Shown here piece after piece: positions 35,341 to 47,402 of a stretch of 64,000 nt of DNA; position 1 is the first letter of the stretch, and the number at the start of each line of letters is the position of its first letter. A model generated the notes under the pieces. It was given only the letters and a program-made list of their open reading frames with translations, made no database searches and had not been told where the DNA came from. The position numbers and the translations under genes are program-made. Location: the NCBI GenBank assembly GCA_009760855.2, contig WPIO01000010.1, forward strand, positions 1,446,501-1,510,500, in the 5' to 3' direction. Source of the stretch: Cristatella mucedo. Its lineage: Eukaryota; Bryozoa; Phylactolaemata; Cristatellidae.

Positions 35341-35865
35341 CAGCGATGGAGGGTAGCTTTTGCACCTGCAGAAGGCAAGCAATCGAGCACTCAGGGCTGA
35401 TCCTCAGCAATCTTCTAGCACTTAAATTAAAAATCAGCAAAACGTGTGACGAATTGATTTGGAGCTAAATTCTGATGACGTTCACGACCTCGGGGCGTTT
35501 CGGGTAGGAAGTTAACATATGATCTAAATACATGCCTTTGAACTATGCACACTTTTAGCAGTTCAAAGACGTGGTGACTTCTTATTCTACTTTAATTGCT
35601 TATATTTTCACATACCTTTTGCCATGAACATAACCTATTTCTCTCGTATACCACGCATCGATGGGTCAGGCATGCATTAACTCGTGGCATTTCGACGTCC
35701 GTGGGCGGTGGCTGAATGTGCTGAGTTGGCATGTAAATGGAAGCGGAATAGTTAATAATACGCGAGGGAGTTTCTGTAAGAGTTGCAATGGCCTGCAAAG
35801 TTTCATCATTCATGTGCTGTGCCAATTATTAAATAAACCGCTCATTAAAATTAACGCTTACTTAC

Positions 35866-35945
35866 TTTTGGTGCAGAAGGTTGAGGAAATTTTTTTCTGA
35901 AAATCTAGTGACATCACGCCATTGTGAGGCTGCATTTCAAGCTGG
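35866..35945 (-). promoter_or_regulatory. Gene 2, candidate first (non-coding) exon and core promoter element
   Basis: The donor is ACCAAAA|GTAAGTAAGCG, with the last exon base at 35866. The 19-bp motif CACAATGGCGTGATGTCAC is at 35908-35926 (reverse complement on the plus strand). Between them, CTCAAC..TTCTGCACCAAAA is still recognisable against gene 1 (CTCAACTATTTGCCACAAAAA). A short frame ATG TCA CTA overlaps the motif, but it is closed in gene 3 and out of phase in gene 1, so the exon is taken as non-coding. Confidence 0.45.
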
Positions 35946-36160
35946 GGTTTCATAGTTTGTTCATGTTTGCCTTGCTTTGCACTGAACATTAATATCAGAA
36001 TGATGATGGTGTTCTCCACCAAAGAAGAGGTGACAGCAATCGTCAAGACACGAGCGATTCATTCACGAGCGAGCCGTTGTTCTCAAGTTTATCAGCTGGA
36101 AATGACAGAAATTATAAGAAATGTCAGCCCATCTTGGATACTAGTGATATTTTCACATTT

Positions 36161-36635
36161 TAATGTAATGTAATGTATCTCCGTATGTAACTCCACAAAG
36201 CCATAAAGACAGTGCGGGTGTTACGCTAGAGGGTTTTGTGTAGCGCACTCACAGCCTAAGCAGCTTTCGGTACGCATTCGGTAGCCAACAGACTTCGTCT
36301 CACACAACAAAGAGAAAGTGAGAAGCATAGTAGAGTCAGGAGAGCAGTCGAGGTAGTGAGTAGCATAGAAGTAGCACCTCAGGACCGCTGAAAAGGATGT
36401 GCCATAGTCGGCAGTAGGAGACTAGTTGTCGTTGCATGAGAATCGTGGAAGCGAGTTCCACAGTCTAGGACCTGCAGAGCTAAAGCTTCTGTCGTCAACG
36501 TCTTTAAGCGGAAGAATGAGCAGCTAGTTTATTGTCCACACAGGACCTGAGGGCGCAAAGAGGCTGAAACTGGTGCAGCAGTTCAGCTAGGTACGAAGGA
36601 GCCAAGCCGTGGCGGGCCTTGTGGGTCAGCAAACA
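36161..36635 (-). mobile_element. CR1-like LINE 3' end, inserted into the duplicated upstream flank
   Basis: About 90 percent alike by eye to the 3' half of the element at 17.8 kb, with the same TGTAATGTAATGTAT end (36163-36178) and the same GCGCACTCA..CCTAAGC..CTTTCGGTACGCATTC block. It splits the flank that is continuous upstream of gene 1 (20.9-21.0 kb), so it landed after the duplication. Confidence 0.8.
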
Positions 36636-36639
36636 ACTT

Positions 36640-37440
36640 TAAGCATGAGCGAAAGATTTTGTGGACGCTTTTTTGCAACTTACTTGGATTCAGCCTGCAA
36701 ACGGCAGGTGGCTTTTTTGAAAATGAATGGCATCATTTTAGGTAGCAGGTTATGGTTGCTATGGTCCACTCATGGGCACAGCCAGCGATCGTGGCCAAGT
36801 CTCATTGCTGCTCTCCCTAAACATACGCCTTCGTGCATTTACTGCCCAAAATTCTTTTACGTTATGGCCTTGTGCATTGTCGTTTGTTTATTTCCCAGTG
36901 CGGTTGTGACTTTCCATAATTAGTTCTTTATTCTGCTGACAATGCAACTGCCTCCTGTGGAAAGAGGCTTTGGAAACTAAAGGTCTATTCATTGCCGGTG
37001 CAGCAACCGCTTGTTAAGTAGAGCTTCTGAGAGCGTGTGGTCAAAAATACGCGTACACGACATATGATTAAGTCGAACTATTTTAGCACGACATCTAAAT
37101 GAGGGTAGCTGGGGCCAGAGCCGCCAGATCATAGTCGACTGTGCCGTACGCAGTATACAAAAACAACAGGTATTAAACTCGACGCTCTTGACGGAGAAAC
37201 GCTAAATAGACGAAACGCTATTGTACGCAGGCATAACGACGGTAATGGAACACTGCAGCACTGAAAGAGCGTCCGTTCCTTAAATACAAACGCACGTATC
37301 TATAGCAAAGAGTAGGCTATTCGATAGCCACCGAGAATGACTGGTTTCCAGCATCATCAGTAGCGTTCTCTCTCGAGCTGCCTAAAGCGTAAATCACTGT
37401 CTGGACCGAAAAGTAGAGCATGAATGATCTGCTGTTTAGA
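36640..37440. other. Spacer between genes 2 and 3
   Basis: 36.64-36.93 kb continues the flank shared with gene 1. 36.93-37.44 kb shows no gene, repeat or conserved block that I can name. Confidence 0.3.
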
Positions 37441-37454
37441 CGAAGTACAGTTTT

Positions 37455-38455
37455 ATACAATAATAATGATAATAATAATAATAATAATGCACTTGATAAA
37501 GCACCCTCACAGAACTCAATCTCTCTCTCTCTAGGCGCTTTACTTTTGGCGATTCGCTGCAAAGAGAAATGCAATTGAATGGTGAGTAATATCGTGCTTG
37601 ATAAACAAACAAAATGAATAACATGGTTAGGGGTGACATGCACAGGGTCAGAATGCAAATGTGGTTAATTGCAGCATGCACAGTGCCAGCCCGCACAAGT
37701 ACACGAAGGACGAATCACAGGGACCCACTAAATCATGTCCAAATAGGTGTTTATAATAGTATTAATTATATTATTATTAATATTATTGTTATACTTATTA
37801 TATTATATTAATAAATAAATAATATATATATAATAGGTTTTTAAATGTGGTCAGGTCAGGGGATGTTCTGACGCAGGTCGGGAGGGAGTTCAAGGCTTTG
37901 GGAGCATACGAACTAAATGCACGGTCTCGAAAGGGTTTGAGGTTCGTACGAGGTATTGGTAAACTGTTGGATTCCGAAAAGCGGGTGGTATGATGCTTGG
38001 CCTGGTGGGGGAGTTGATCTGAGAGATAGGCTGGAGCTAAATATTGAGGTGACCTGAAAGTGGGCGACTAAAGCTTGAAGACAATCCATTGCTTGACTGG
38101 TAGCCAGTGCAGGTCGGCGAGAAGTGGTGTGATGCGGCAACTGCGATGCTCGCGACAAACAAGCCTAGCTTCGGAGTTTTGCACCAGCTGTAATCGCCTG
38201 ATTGCACACGCCGGTAGGCCAGCAAGCAGTGAGTTACAGAAGTCAAGAAGAGATGTCATAAATGCACGGACCAACTTAGACGTGGCATCCTTATCTAAAC
38301 AAGCCCGAATTTTAGCTATGTTATATGTGGAAACCATGCACCTGTATGTAACCACCACCACGCTACCTGCAATCATGTTATGTTTGTTGACACTGTGCAC
38401 GTTACTACTGACTACTTGATCGTGTTTCCGGTACAACATATAAACAGTGCTTAGA
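37455..38455 (-). mobile_element. L2-like LINE 3' part (minus), head-to-head with the next copy
   Basis: It ends in ATT-type repeats at 37455-37490 (ATAATAATAATAATA on the plus strand). The C-terminal reverse transcriptase is readable on the minus strand: LDKDATSKLVRAFMTSLLDFCN, SLLAGLPACAIRRLQLVQNS, LLADLHWLPVKQ. An AT-rich microsatellite (37.74-37.84 kb) sits within the 3' part. Confidence 0.75.
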
Positions 38456-38479
38456 AAGAGACTACCACACCACACCACT

Positions 38480-39058
38480 TCTCGCCTACGTTCTCGCACT
38501 GGTTCCCACTCAAGCAACGCATCGACTTCAAGTGTTTGTCACTCACTTTCAGGTCTCTTCATTCTTTGGCTCCAGCCTACCTATCTGATCTATACCCCAC
38601 CAGGCTAAGCATCGTTCCGCCCGCTTCAAAATCTATCTGTTTAACTATACCTCGTACGAACCTCAAATCCTTAGGAGACCGCGAGTTCAGTTCGTACGCA
38701 CCCCAAGCCTGGAACTCACTCCCAATCTGCATCACGACATCTTCTCACTTGTCCACATTTAAAAAGAAATTAGAAACTCATATACTTACCACAGCATTTA
38801 TTAGGTCCCTGTGATTCGTCCTTTATGTGCTTACGCGAGCTGATACAGTTGCATGCTGTCACTGACCACATGTGCATGGTGATTCTGTGCTTGTCACTTC
38901 TAACCTATTCTAAGCTATTCTTGTTGTTTATTGAGCATGTTGCTACTAACTAATTGATCTTGCTTCCTTTGCAGATTTGAAAGCGCCCGGAAAAGATTGA
39001 GTTCTCCGAGGGCGCTCTGTTGAATGTATTGTTAATATTATTATCATTATTATTTTAG
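38480..39058 (+). mobile_element. L2-like LINE 3' part (plus)
   Basis: Readable: LTFRSLHSLAPAYLSDL, IPRTNLKSLGDREFSSYAPQ, AWNSLP, then a 3' untranslated part and the tail GCGCCCGGAAAAGATTGAG..GAGGGCGCTCTG with ATT repeats ending near 39056. It is truncated at about the same point as the neighbouring inverted copy. Confidence 0.75.
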
Positions 39059-39424
39059 CCTCACCAGGGGCTGCGTTTTCAGCATTTACCTGGTCCGCTT
39101 CTCAGACCTAGAAGAGTAAAACAATGCAAAAAGTTACAGCTCCACGGTTTAGAGCCCGCGACCGTTCCGTACATGGAAAAATGTTGCCTCCATTGAACTA
39201 TTTTGCTGTTTTTCTTACGTCGCTTCACCCGAAATCGCACTAATGGTCTCTTTTTACGTTCTGTACGTCACGAGGAGTCATTGAGACCCTAAGGGATACC
39301 GACAAATAATTGAGAACAATTGTAGTATAACGTGGCTGTACTGCCGTTTCTAATCTGTACTTTTTCGCTGAAGATTTGTTTCGTTAGTGGCAATGATGCC
39401 AGCAATATAAGACTTTGAAAACAA

Positions 39425-39600
39425 AATACTAGCTGATGTAGAAGCTTCTTTTTGTATGGCAACAAACGAGCCTTTATGGCTATCATTTATCAGCACCGCT
39501 TGCAGTGGTGATACAGGGTCGACCAATGCAAAATGCAAACCCTACGACCTCAGGACCGTGAAAAGCAACCACCTTAACCGGTGTGCCATTACCCTGTGGC
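39425..39600 (-). mobile_element. tRNA-derived SINE (family A)
   Basis: Blocks in the family order: TAGCTGATGTAGAAGCTTC, ACGAGCCTTTATGGCTATC, GCTTGCAGTGGTGATACAGG, ACCCTACGACCTCAGGACCG, AAAGCAACCACCTTAACCGG. Confidence 0.6.
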
Positions 39601-39949
39601 AAGGCAGAACTGACGCTTCGCCAATATTTGAAGTTACGAGTGGCTACTATAATCTAAAGCTGCCATGTTCTTTCTGTCCAAAGTCCAAAGCAGAAGCTCA
39701 AAATTAAAAGACCTCAAAAGTGCACTCGTACAGTGACTTGACGGTATTTCCTCCTAAAACTTTGCTTTGAGGTTTTGCTGAGAGCATTTTTCTCCTGCAA
39801 ATAGCTACATAAATACAATAGTTGCACTAAGAAAACACTCGCGAGAATATCAAGTGTTTGCTTGGGTGGCACACCCTTATATACTAAATCTCATACGAGG
39901 ACTCAGAAAGTAGCAAATGCGTTAGCCTAAAAGTGCTTTGCTTACTACA

Positions 39950-40672
39950 TACGTCGCCTCATTCTGTGGATTATCTTTTCCAAAGGAGCTGCTTAGAAGT
40001 GCTTCGGTGTCTTGGCATGCGACTGATAGGCTACCCTTTGGCCAACAGACAAGGATGCGAGTCTATTGATACTCCTGGCTGGACAGTTAGCCTTTCTGAA
40101 AAACCGATATCCTCTCTGTTGCAAGACCTTAGCGTCAAAATGCTAATACGTATGAACCTCATATGAAGGACTGTCACGCTTTTCCGAAACAGAAACTTTT
40201 GCCAGGAATGTGAAAATGCACTGCAGTAAATTAGGTGCTCAAATTGTCATTCATTTACACAATTGTTACATGAAAAACTCAGCATGCACTGTTCAACATA
40301 TCCCATTAGATGATGAATGATAGGAATTCTAAAGTCGACCGGATTCCAACCGTCTGCTACCGGAAATAACCAAAACCAAGCACCGCAGACTTTACATAAG
40401 GATCCTTTAAGAATGCAGGGTATCTTTGGTGAACGGGATTCACTTTCAGCAAGCGACTACCAGGAAAGATGTTCGTTGGTGCTGATAAAACCACCAACAG
40501 GCTGGGACGTAATGATGGTAGCTATGAGCGATAGAATGCCGATTGCAGTTTTCATCAACGGCTTCATCGAGTTCTGAATGGCATAATAAGCATGCCGCCT
40601 GGAATGCACTTTATAGAGACTCTACCGGGTTGAAAATTGACCGCGACTTAGTCTTTTGTTGGGCAACTCATT
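39950..40672 (-). other. 3' flank (probable 3' untranslated region) of gene 3
   Basis: It is collinear with 22.86-23.58 kb downstream of gene 2, so it was duplicated with the gene. No clear AATAAA is seen close to the stop. It is otherwise without features. Confidence 0.45.
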
Positions 40673-43600
40673 TTAATGTAGATCAATATTCCTAAGCGCA
40701 TCGATCGCCGGTATGTCACAATACATTGGAATCAGGTGATTTGCAACAGCTATTCCAGCAAGGTAAACCCCACCAACGGCAGCTGAGGCTGCAGCAGCCA
40801 CACCAGCAGCTGAAAGCACAACGTGATGCCAGTCAATGAAGCTGTCCCCTGCCGAACATTTGTGAATTTTAACCGGCTGCCAAATGCTGCTGCTCCGTGG
40901 TACTTTCGACTGTGTCACGTGATGGAGCAAAAGTCTGACGGGCTTTCCAGTCGTGAGCTTGCCATCCCTAGTTAGCAACAGCGGTCTCTTGATACACACT
41001 TGCAACAAACGTTCTCTCGCCACAATTGGGACTGCTTTTGCGGATGTCTCGTCCAGTCTATCAAATTGCTGTAGTTTTACTGCTGATTTCGCTGGAACAC
41101 CTACCGTTAGGCTAGACCCTATTGCAGTAGCAGAGATTTCATGATCGTTCGCTAATCTACCAGCGACTAATCGTCCAGCCGAGGGTTTGCCCTCGATTTG
41201 AGTTTGGGTCGTGACCACCCTTGCCAAGCTCACCTTCATACCCACGGATGTAGTGTTGTTGTCCATCCCTACCATGCTGCTTGCGCTGGTTGACCTATCT
41301 TGTGTGCGTTTCAAAGAGCCGCTAGCCAATCTATCTGTATGAGCCGCTCCGGTAATAATTGCAGCCTCATGCTCTGGCTGACCGTTGTCCCACTCTGTCG
41401 ATACAGCCAACTCAGCTCGTTTCGCCCGGGCAGCAGTGATAGTGTCCGGTGATATGTATGATTGAGTCTGCATGGTGGTCTCTTCTCTGCTCTCTGCTTG
41501 TAGGAGGATACTGTAGCTGTGGTTGTGTTGAGCACCTAGTTGTTGACGACCGCCTGGCAAAGCTCTGGCTTGAACTGCTGCCTCTGATGGCACCTTAGTC
41601 TTAGTCTGATTGTCTTTAGTGGAGGGTACGTTAGCCGTGGTTTCTAGAAGTGTTGTTGCATTGAAGCGAAGAGAGTCAACTATTTGGCCTTGAGTTTCTA
41701 TTAGCTTGTCAATGACGCTTACTGACTTGACTTGCACGTCCTTGGTTGCCACTGCTCGCATGTCGGCTACAGTAAGCGGATCCTTGGCCTGGACCATAGG
41801 CATGCTGTTTGGAATAAATTTACTGAGTTGATCCTCCATCGCTACTCTGGACGTGCCATCCGCCACAATTCTCTTATCTGCTGAATTAGAGACCTTCAGA
41901 TTACCTAAGTCACTATATTCTGTTGGGACACCACTAACCTCCACCCGACCTTTAGCGTCAGCAGTGGCTTCGGTGGCTCTCGGCAGAGAGGTTTCTTTGG
42001 TAGGCTTCACTGGATCCAGCGGCTTTTGAGCAGCCCCGGCAAATCTCTTTACTTGTATCACCGATTCCTGGCCGGACGTGACTTTTTCTGTGCTCTTCTT
42101 GGGCAAGCTGATGGCTGGCTGAAGTCCAAGGCCACGACCAGCTGAAACTCTTGCTGCCGTACTGGCTTCAGTTTCTGTTACTTGGCGGTTGGCATCCACG
42201 TGGGCAGTCGGCTGCCCGTGGGTAGCATTCACTTTTGATGGTGCGGAAAAGACATTCCCAGTAACGCCACCTGTCCGGTCGATCATGCCGTCTGACCACG
42301 AATTTGGTTGTACGGGGCTAGATGGGCCGATGTCAGCGGCTACTCTTTTGATTGGGAGAGAACCATCTGCTGTAACCCGATTTACCTCTTTCTCGGTGCT
42401 AATAGCATTAGAGACGGTCACACCATCTTTAATTCGAGTGGTAAGAATTGGATGAAGACTTTTTGTAATTGCATTGTTGATGATCACTGGAGCAGCGACT
42501 CCTTCGTCATTGTGGGCTGCAATAACCGTCTCGTCACGATCTGGGGTTCTGCTGACTACACCGGATGGCTGGATTGGAGGCCTGCTCTTTATACTAGTAG
42601 ATGTGATGCTTTCTACTGCACTTATACTCATATTCCTCGTATTTTTAAGTGCGCCGAGCACGTCGGTCACATCAGCAACAGTCTCAGCTGGTCTCGTCGA
42701 GGGTGAAAATACTACAGCCATCTTAGTGGTTGGGTTGAGAATTGATGTACCGGCGCTCGTCTCACGTTGTGTTGGTGCACTGGCACCTGCTGCTGGCCGA
42801 CTTGATTTTGGGTTGTCAATTGATGGTAACGGAGCGATTTTAGCATCTGTATTCGTGACTGACTCTTTCCGACTTGGAGCCTTTTCAGAGTCTGTACTGA
42901 TAGCTGATTTGTCAAGAGTTGTCTCATGTTTTATTGATGCGCTGTTACCTAATGCTGGACGACTAGCAGCTGGTCCAGTTGAGGATGGACTCGATGCAGC
43001 CTTTGTGACTTCACTTGCCGACGATAAATCATTATTTGTCTTCTCGGTGACTTTGCTGGCTGCTGATGCACTAAGACTAGCTTGCGATATCTGTGTTTTT
43101 TGGGCAGCTGAAGCTGGAAGACTTGTTGCTGGTTTTGTAACTGACGAAGTAGGAGAACGTTTTGTGGCTTCCGTCGGGGCCGATGCCGACTGACTTTTTT
43201 CTGCCTCGATGGCATCTCTAGCAGTTGGTCCAGCGAGGCTTACTTCTGGCTTCGTCAGTTTGCTCACCGAAGAATCTGGCAAAATTGCATAATTCTTGCT
43301 TACAGCTGCATTCGTCACCTTATTTACGTTTTCACTCGTGGCCGAAGCTGGCTCACTCGAAATCGGCTTCGAAGCTTCGCTGCCACGTGAACAAGCAATG
43401 CTGACTTTGGGTTTGGCCACCATACTGGTAGCTGGTTCTGACAAACTCTGGATAGGCTCGGTGGTACATGGACTCGGAGGAGCACCTTTGCCTTCCCTTG
43501 TAGCAAATATTGGCAGATTTTCATCCAGCTTCCTGGCTTCACTGATGGCTGGTGCAGCCAGACTGGTTTCGGGTGTGGCTGCTTCACTGTCAGTGGACTC

Positions 43601-45999
43601 TTTCGATCGAGCATTTGGCACGGATGCTGAAAGACTGCCTGCAGCTTCTGAGATTGCACTAATGGCTGACGCTTGGCAAATTGGTATGTTTGAGAGTTCA
43701 TTGTTCGTTTTGATGGCTAGTCCTGCTTCAGGTTGTATTGCGGTGCTGGTGGCTAATGCTAGCAGATTTGGAGAAGGTTTATCTGCTAAGGGACTCGAAC
43801 GGCCAACTGTGACTGTACTTGTGGTCGAAGCTGGCTGACTAGGAGCCGGCTTTGTAGCGTCGCTGGCTGCTGACGGATCCTGAACAGGTACTGGCTGAAG
43901 AGCGATCCTGTTTTCTGCTACAGAAAGACTTGAAGATTGTTTGGTAACTGGCTGACTAGTACCACTGCCTTTGGTACCATCGTACGAGGTTGATGCTGGT
44001 TGACTAGGAAGCTGTTTTGAAACTAGGGCTGATTCGACTGACCTAGCAAGACTTGCTTCCGATTTCTTTTCAGGACTCGTTTGTGATGTCAGAAGAATTG
44101 CTCGTGGCTCGACAGCTGATGGACTCTGAGCACTTTTCGTGCCTTCATTGGAGGCAGAAGCTGCTTGATCTGGAACACACTTTGAGTCTGTGCTGCTGGC
44201 CAGTTTAGCAATGCTATCGGATACACGTTTTGCTGCTGAATTGATGTCTGATGCTGGCAGAATTGGTGAAGGTTTGGAAACGGGTTGCTTTATTGCATTC
44301 TCTGTGACATCGTTCATGGCTGAAACTGGCAGTTTTGGAACCAGCTTGGCTAAGCCACTGCCACCCGATACAGCGAGGCCAGCATCAGGCTCGACGGATG
44401 AGCCGGTGGCCAAGCCTGGCGATCTGGAATCACGATTGGTCTCTTGTGGAATGGCAGCAGCTTTTGTGACGTCGCTCATTTCGAATACTAGATGATTGCG
44501 AGTCAGCGCGTTAAATTCGCTACTTGCTGATACAGTCAGATTATTTTTAGCATTTATTGGTGGGCTGGCTGTTGGACCGGATTCGCCTGCTGGTGTATTC
44601 CAAGCAAGCCTCACAAAGTCGATTGGGGTAACACTATGATCTTTTGTTGCAACCGATACGGGTATGTTTTGATTGAGCAGAAGGTCTTTGATAAAGCCCT
44701 CCGGGGGCTCCCTAGTATTCAATGCAGGGATAGCTGCGAACTGGTTCGAAAATAGCCCCACCGTGATTTCAGAATGAACTTTCTGGATTGGCGCTGGATT
44801 GTCCTTTGTTAGTCCAAGAACATTATTCAGCAGACCTGCGAACGAATTATCCGTGAGAGCAACAGTAATCATTTCATGCGATGACAATGTATCCCTGGTA
44901 GAAACCTCCGTGGTTGGCTGAGCACGTGCACTGGTCATTCCGTCTGATGAGGTCATTCGTGGTCCATCTTCAGGCAAACTTGACAGAGCCATGGCGGCAG
45001 CAGTGACGGTTATTATAGCTTCGCGGTCGGTACCCGATTTTGGCAGCTTGGCACTCAGTGGAATCCCGACAGAAGTGCTGTCCTTATCTAGGCGTACAGG
45101 GTCGACGACAGTCGGAGCCAGGCTTGCTTGGAGCAGGTTTTTTGCAGTGCCAATACCCCGATTTCCATCGTCAGCAACACGGGCTGCGTAGCTGAAGTCG
45201 CCAGCACGAGCTTCACCCCGCGGCGCACTACCGCTTGTTCGCTCGCTACTGTACGCACCGCTTTCAACTGAGAGTATGGCACCGCTGGGTGATATAGACA
45301 AGGGCATCAGCGCTTGATCTATTCCCGGCACTTCGGCGTTTGGTTGCATCTGCAAGGGTGCTGCTGTCGCTGCTGCATTTCCTGCACGTGCCGGCTGGCC
45401 ACTGACGAGGCGGGCAGCTCCGTCGCGAGTAGCGATTTCGTCTTCTGGGCTGTTGCTCTCACTATTCAGCGGCTGCTTTTCCTTGGGTTCGGTTCCCGCG
45501 AGCACATGAATTCCCGTGCTGCTTTGACGCTTTGTGTCAGCGGCCTTGACTGCAGTAGCCAGAATACTTGCACCGGCACTGTTGATGCCGCCGGCTGTGG
45601 TTTCAGTAATGGCTCGAGCACCTTTGCTTCTATCTTTTGAGAGATTGTTGGCTATGCTGATGGCACCAATGCCAAGGCTGGCGTGGACGGAATCACCGCC
45701 GACCGTGACAGAGCTCTCATCACGTACGTTAGACTCACTTGCATCGGTCGTGTCGCCGAGTGAGCTCGTATCTGCTGTTGTGCTTGTGTCAGCAATCGTA
45801 GTTCTACCTTCTTCACTGGTGCTGCTCGTATCTTGGGCTTTAGTGGTGCCGGTACTGCTAGTCGTTGTCGTCTGTGTCTTGCTACCAGTAACCTGGCTGT
45901 GCTTACTAAACTCCAGCATCTTTGCAGGACTTTTTGAGCCTGCAGCAAAGGTGCCAGGATTTTCTTGAACCAGACTTCGGGGTCCAAATGTACCAATTG
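40673..45999 (-). CDS. Gene 3, last exon: giant Ser/Ala/Thr-rich exon with a C-terminal membrane segment
   Basis: 1774 codons and a stop in one exon. The frame's first ATG is at 45919, but it stays open upstream to an excellent acceptor (TCTTTTCTCTTCTTTTCG then TTAACAG) at 46000. The 26 extra codons read IGTFGPRSLVQENPGTF and on. The phase (1) fits exon 2's donor. Order: a Thr/Ser-rich start; a block shared with gene 1; about 800 residues of degenerate repeat (KPEVSLAG..EAEKSQSASA..EATK); then about 600 residues shared with gene 2, containing RQQLGAQHNH, TSASSMV, KRPLLLTRDGKLTTGKPVRL and KVPRSSSIW. A 28-residue small-residue membrane segment and an 18-residue tail (DALRNIDLH) close it. The spliced protein is about 2049 aa. 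No enzyme motif is visible. Confidence 0.78.
40737..40836 (-). other. Gene 3, predicted C-terminal membrane segment
   Basis: VVLSAAGVAAAASAAVGGVY then LAGIAVANHLI, with the same spacing to the end of the protein as in gene 2. Confidence 0.7.
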
Positions 46000-46114
46000 C
46001 TGTTAACGAAAAGAAGAGAAAAGATTAAAATTGTAACGGAGTCAGAAATTCTTATGCACACGGAGGTGCTTGGTCATGAACTCCATCACCTCAAGCTCGC
46101 GACATTGTATATAC

Positions 46115-46288
46115 TAGCTGATTCAACAGCTTATTTTTTATAGTGGCAGAAGATCCATTAGGGCTATGACCGCCGCTCTTAAAGCGGCAATACAGGATCG
46201 CTCACCACAGGATTCAAACCCACGACCTTAGGATCGAGGTCATGAAAAGCAACCGCATTGCCTATTGAGCCATCACGGCTCGGTTATG
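46115..46288 (-). mobile_element. tRNA-derived SINE (family A)
   Basis: Carries TAGCTGATTCAACAGCTTA, GTGGCAGAAGATCCATTAGG, CGCTCTTAAAGCGGC, the tRNA part with CAGGATTCAAACCCACGACC, GGTCATGAAAAGCAACCGC and the end GAGCCATCACGGCTC. Confidence 0.7.
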
Positions 46289-46739
46289 CTGCATTTTTCC
46301 AGTCACCTGACTAGCCTACGTTGCTTGCTCATCGCCGATGGTTTCTACTGCATGTGAGCACCCTTCCCAAACGCCTCTCAGACACAATGTAGCTCTGATG
46401 GCACGGCACTCACTAGATCCTATCTAGATAGATAGAAAGAAATGCGTGCAAGACAGTGAGCAATTCTATACTAATTGAAATGTTTTTTACTTTGTCTCGT
46501 TCCACTGCCGACTTTTACTAAATTCCAGCACTATCCCTTCTTCACCCATAATATAACAGTGCCATCAAACTCGACATCTAACACAGCACAAAACAGCAGG
46601 GGCTACACTTAAGTCCATTAACTTCTATTTTGACTATTCCCGTATCCTCAAACGAATGGAGAACGTTTCTTCTTTGTGTTATCAAAGCTTGAAACAAGTG
46701 AGAGTGGATCTTTTTGGAAAGATAGCCAGTCCCCTTTGA

Positions 46740-46930
46740 ATGGTCTCTTATAGCCCATTAGGTGAAATGCTCGCTACTCATGACCGATGTCGTGGGTTCA
46801 AATCCTGCAGCGGGCTTTCCTTTACTGCCAACTGCAAGCGGCTTAAGGAGACAGCTTAAGGAGCTTGACAACCGTTAAGGCTCTGCTGCTGCAGCATAAT
46901 TGAGGCCGTTAAATTGGCTGCTTTTGTTTT
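46740..46930 (+). mobile_element. tRNA-derived SINE (family A, forward)
   Basis: The B box GTGGGTTCAAATCC lies at 46791-46804, preceded by GCTCGCTACTCATGACCGAT. It is followed by AACTGCAAGCGGCTTAAGG. Confidence 0.6.
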
Positions 46931-47014
46931 GCCCAAGTGGAAAGTACACATTGCGATACAGCGACTAGAAAACTCGTCCAATAAAAATACTAACAATTTT
47001 TACTATCCAGTAGC

Positions 47015-47110
47015 AGTTCCACCACCCCGATCGTGGTATCGAATCCTGCTCCAGGCAATCCTTTAGAGCCCACTACAAGTGAGGATATTAGCTAGGAATA
47101 CTATCCTGCT
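47015..47110 (+). mobile_element. SINE fragment (family A, forward)
   Basis: GATCGTGGTATCGAATCCTG is a B-box relic, followed by CCCACTACAAGTGAGG as in the family. Confidence 0.4.
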
Positions 47111-47114
47111 GTTC

Positions 47115-47402
47115 TACATGTGTTATGCAACGACATCTTCTCTCCTGCTGCCGACTGTGGCACATTATTTGTAGCCGTCCTGAGCTGCAACTTCCATGCT
47201 ACTCACTATCTCAGCTGCCCTACTGACTCAGCAAATGCTTCTCACGTTTTCTGGGTTGAATGAGATGAACTCTATTTGCTACCGAATGCATACTGATAGC
47301 CGCATAGGTGTTGATCGAGCTACTAAAAACTCTCCCGTGTCATGCCTTTTTAGCCTTTGCGGCTTTTTGGAGTTACAGGCGGAGATACATTATCTATGCA
47401 CA
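47115..47402 (+). mobile_element. CR1-like LINE 3' end, decayed
   Basis: The reverse complement of the 3' end at 17.8 kb: TTGCTACCGAATGCATACTG, ACTCTCCCGTGTCATGCC, TTTGGAGTTACAGGCGGAG, ending in ATACATTA. Confidence 0.7.

Noticed and set aside
35866-36046. A 62-codon frame ending over the candidate first exon of gene 2 (MSLDFQKKI part)
   Set aside because: The same frame is closed by TAA in gene 3 and has a different donor phase in gene 1, so it is not a conserved coding exon.
40737-40836. KASH-type nuclear envelope anchor at the C-terminus
   Set aside because: One membrane segment and a short tail fit in outline, but the tail lacks the proline-rich PPPX end and is not similar to KASH.
42370-42390. 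Acceptor inside gene 3 at ACAG|CAGATGG, matching gene 2's exon start
   Set aside because: The bases before it are purine-rich (GAGAAAGAGG), so it is a poor acceptor, and the frame is open through it. A short gene 3 isoform is possible but unsupported.
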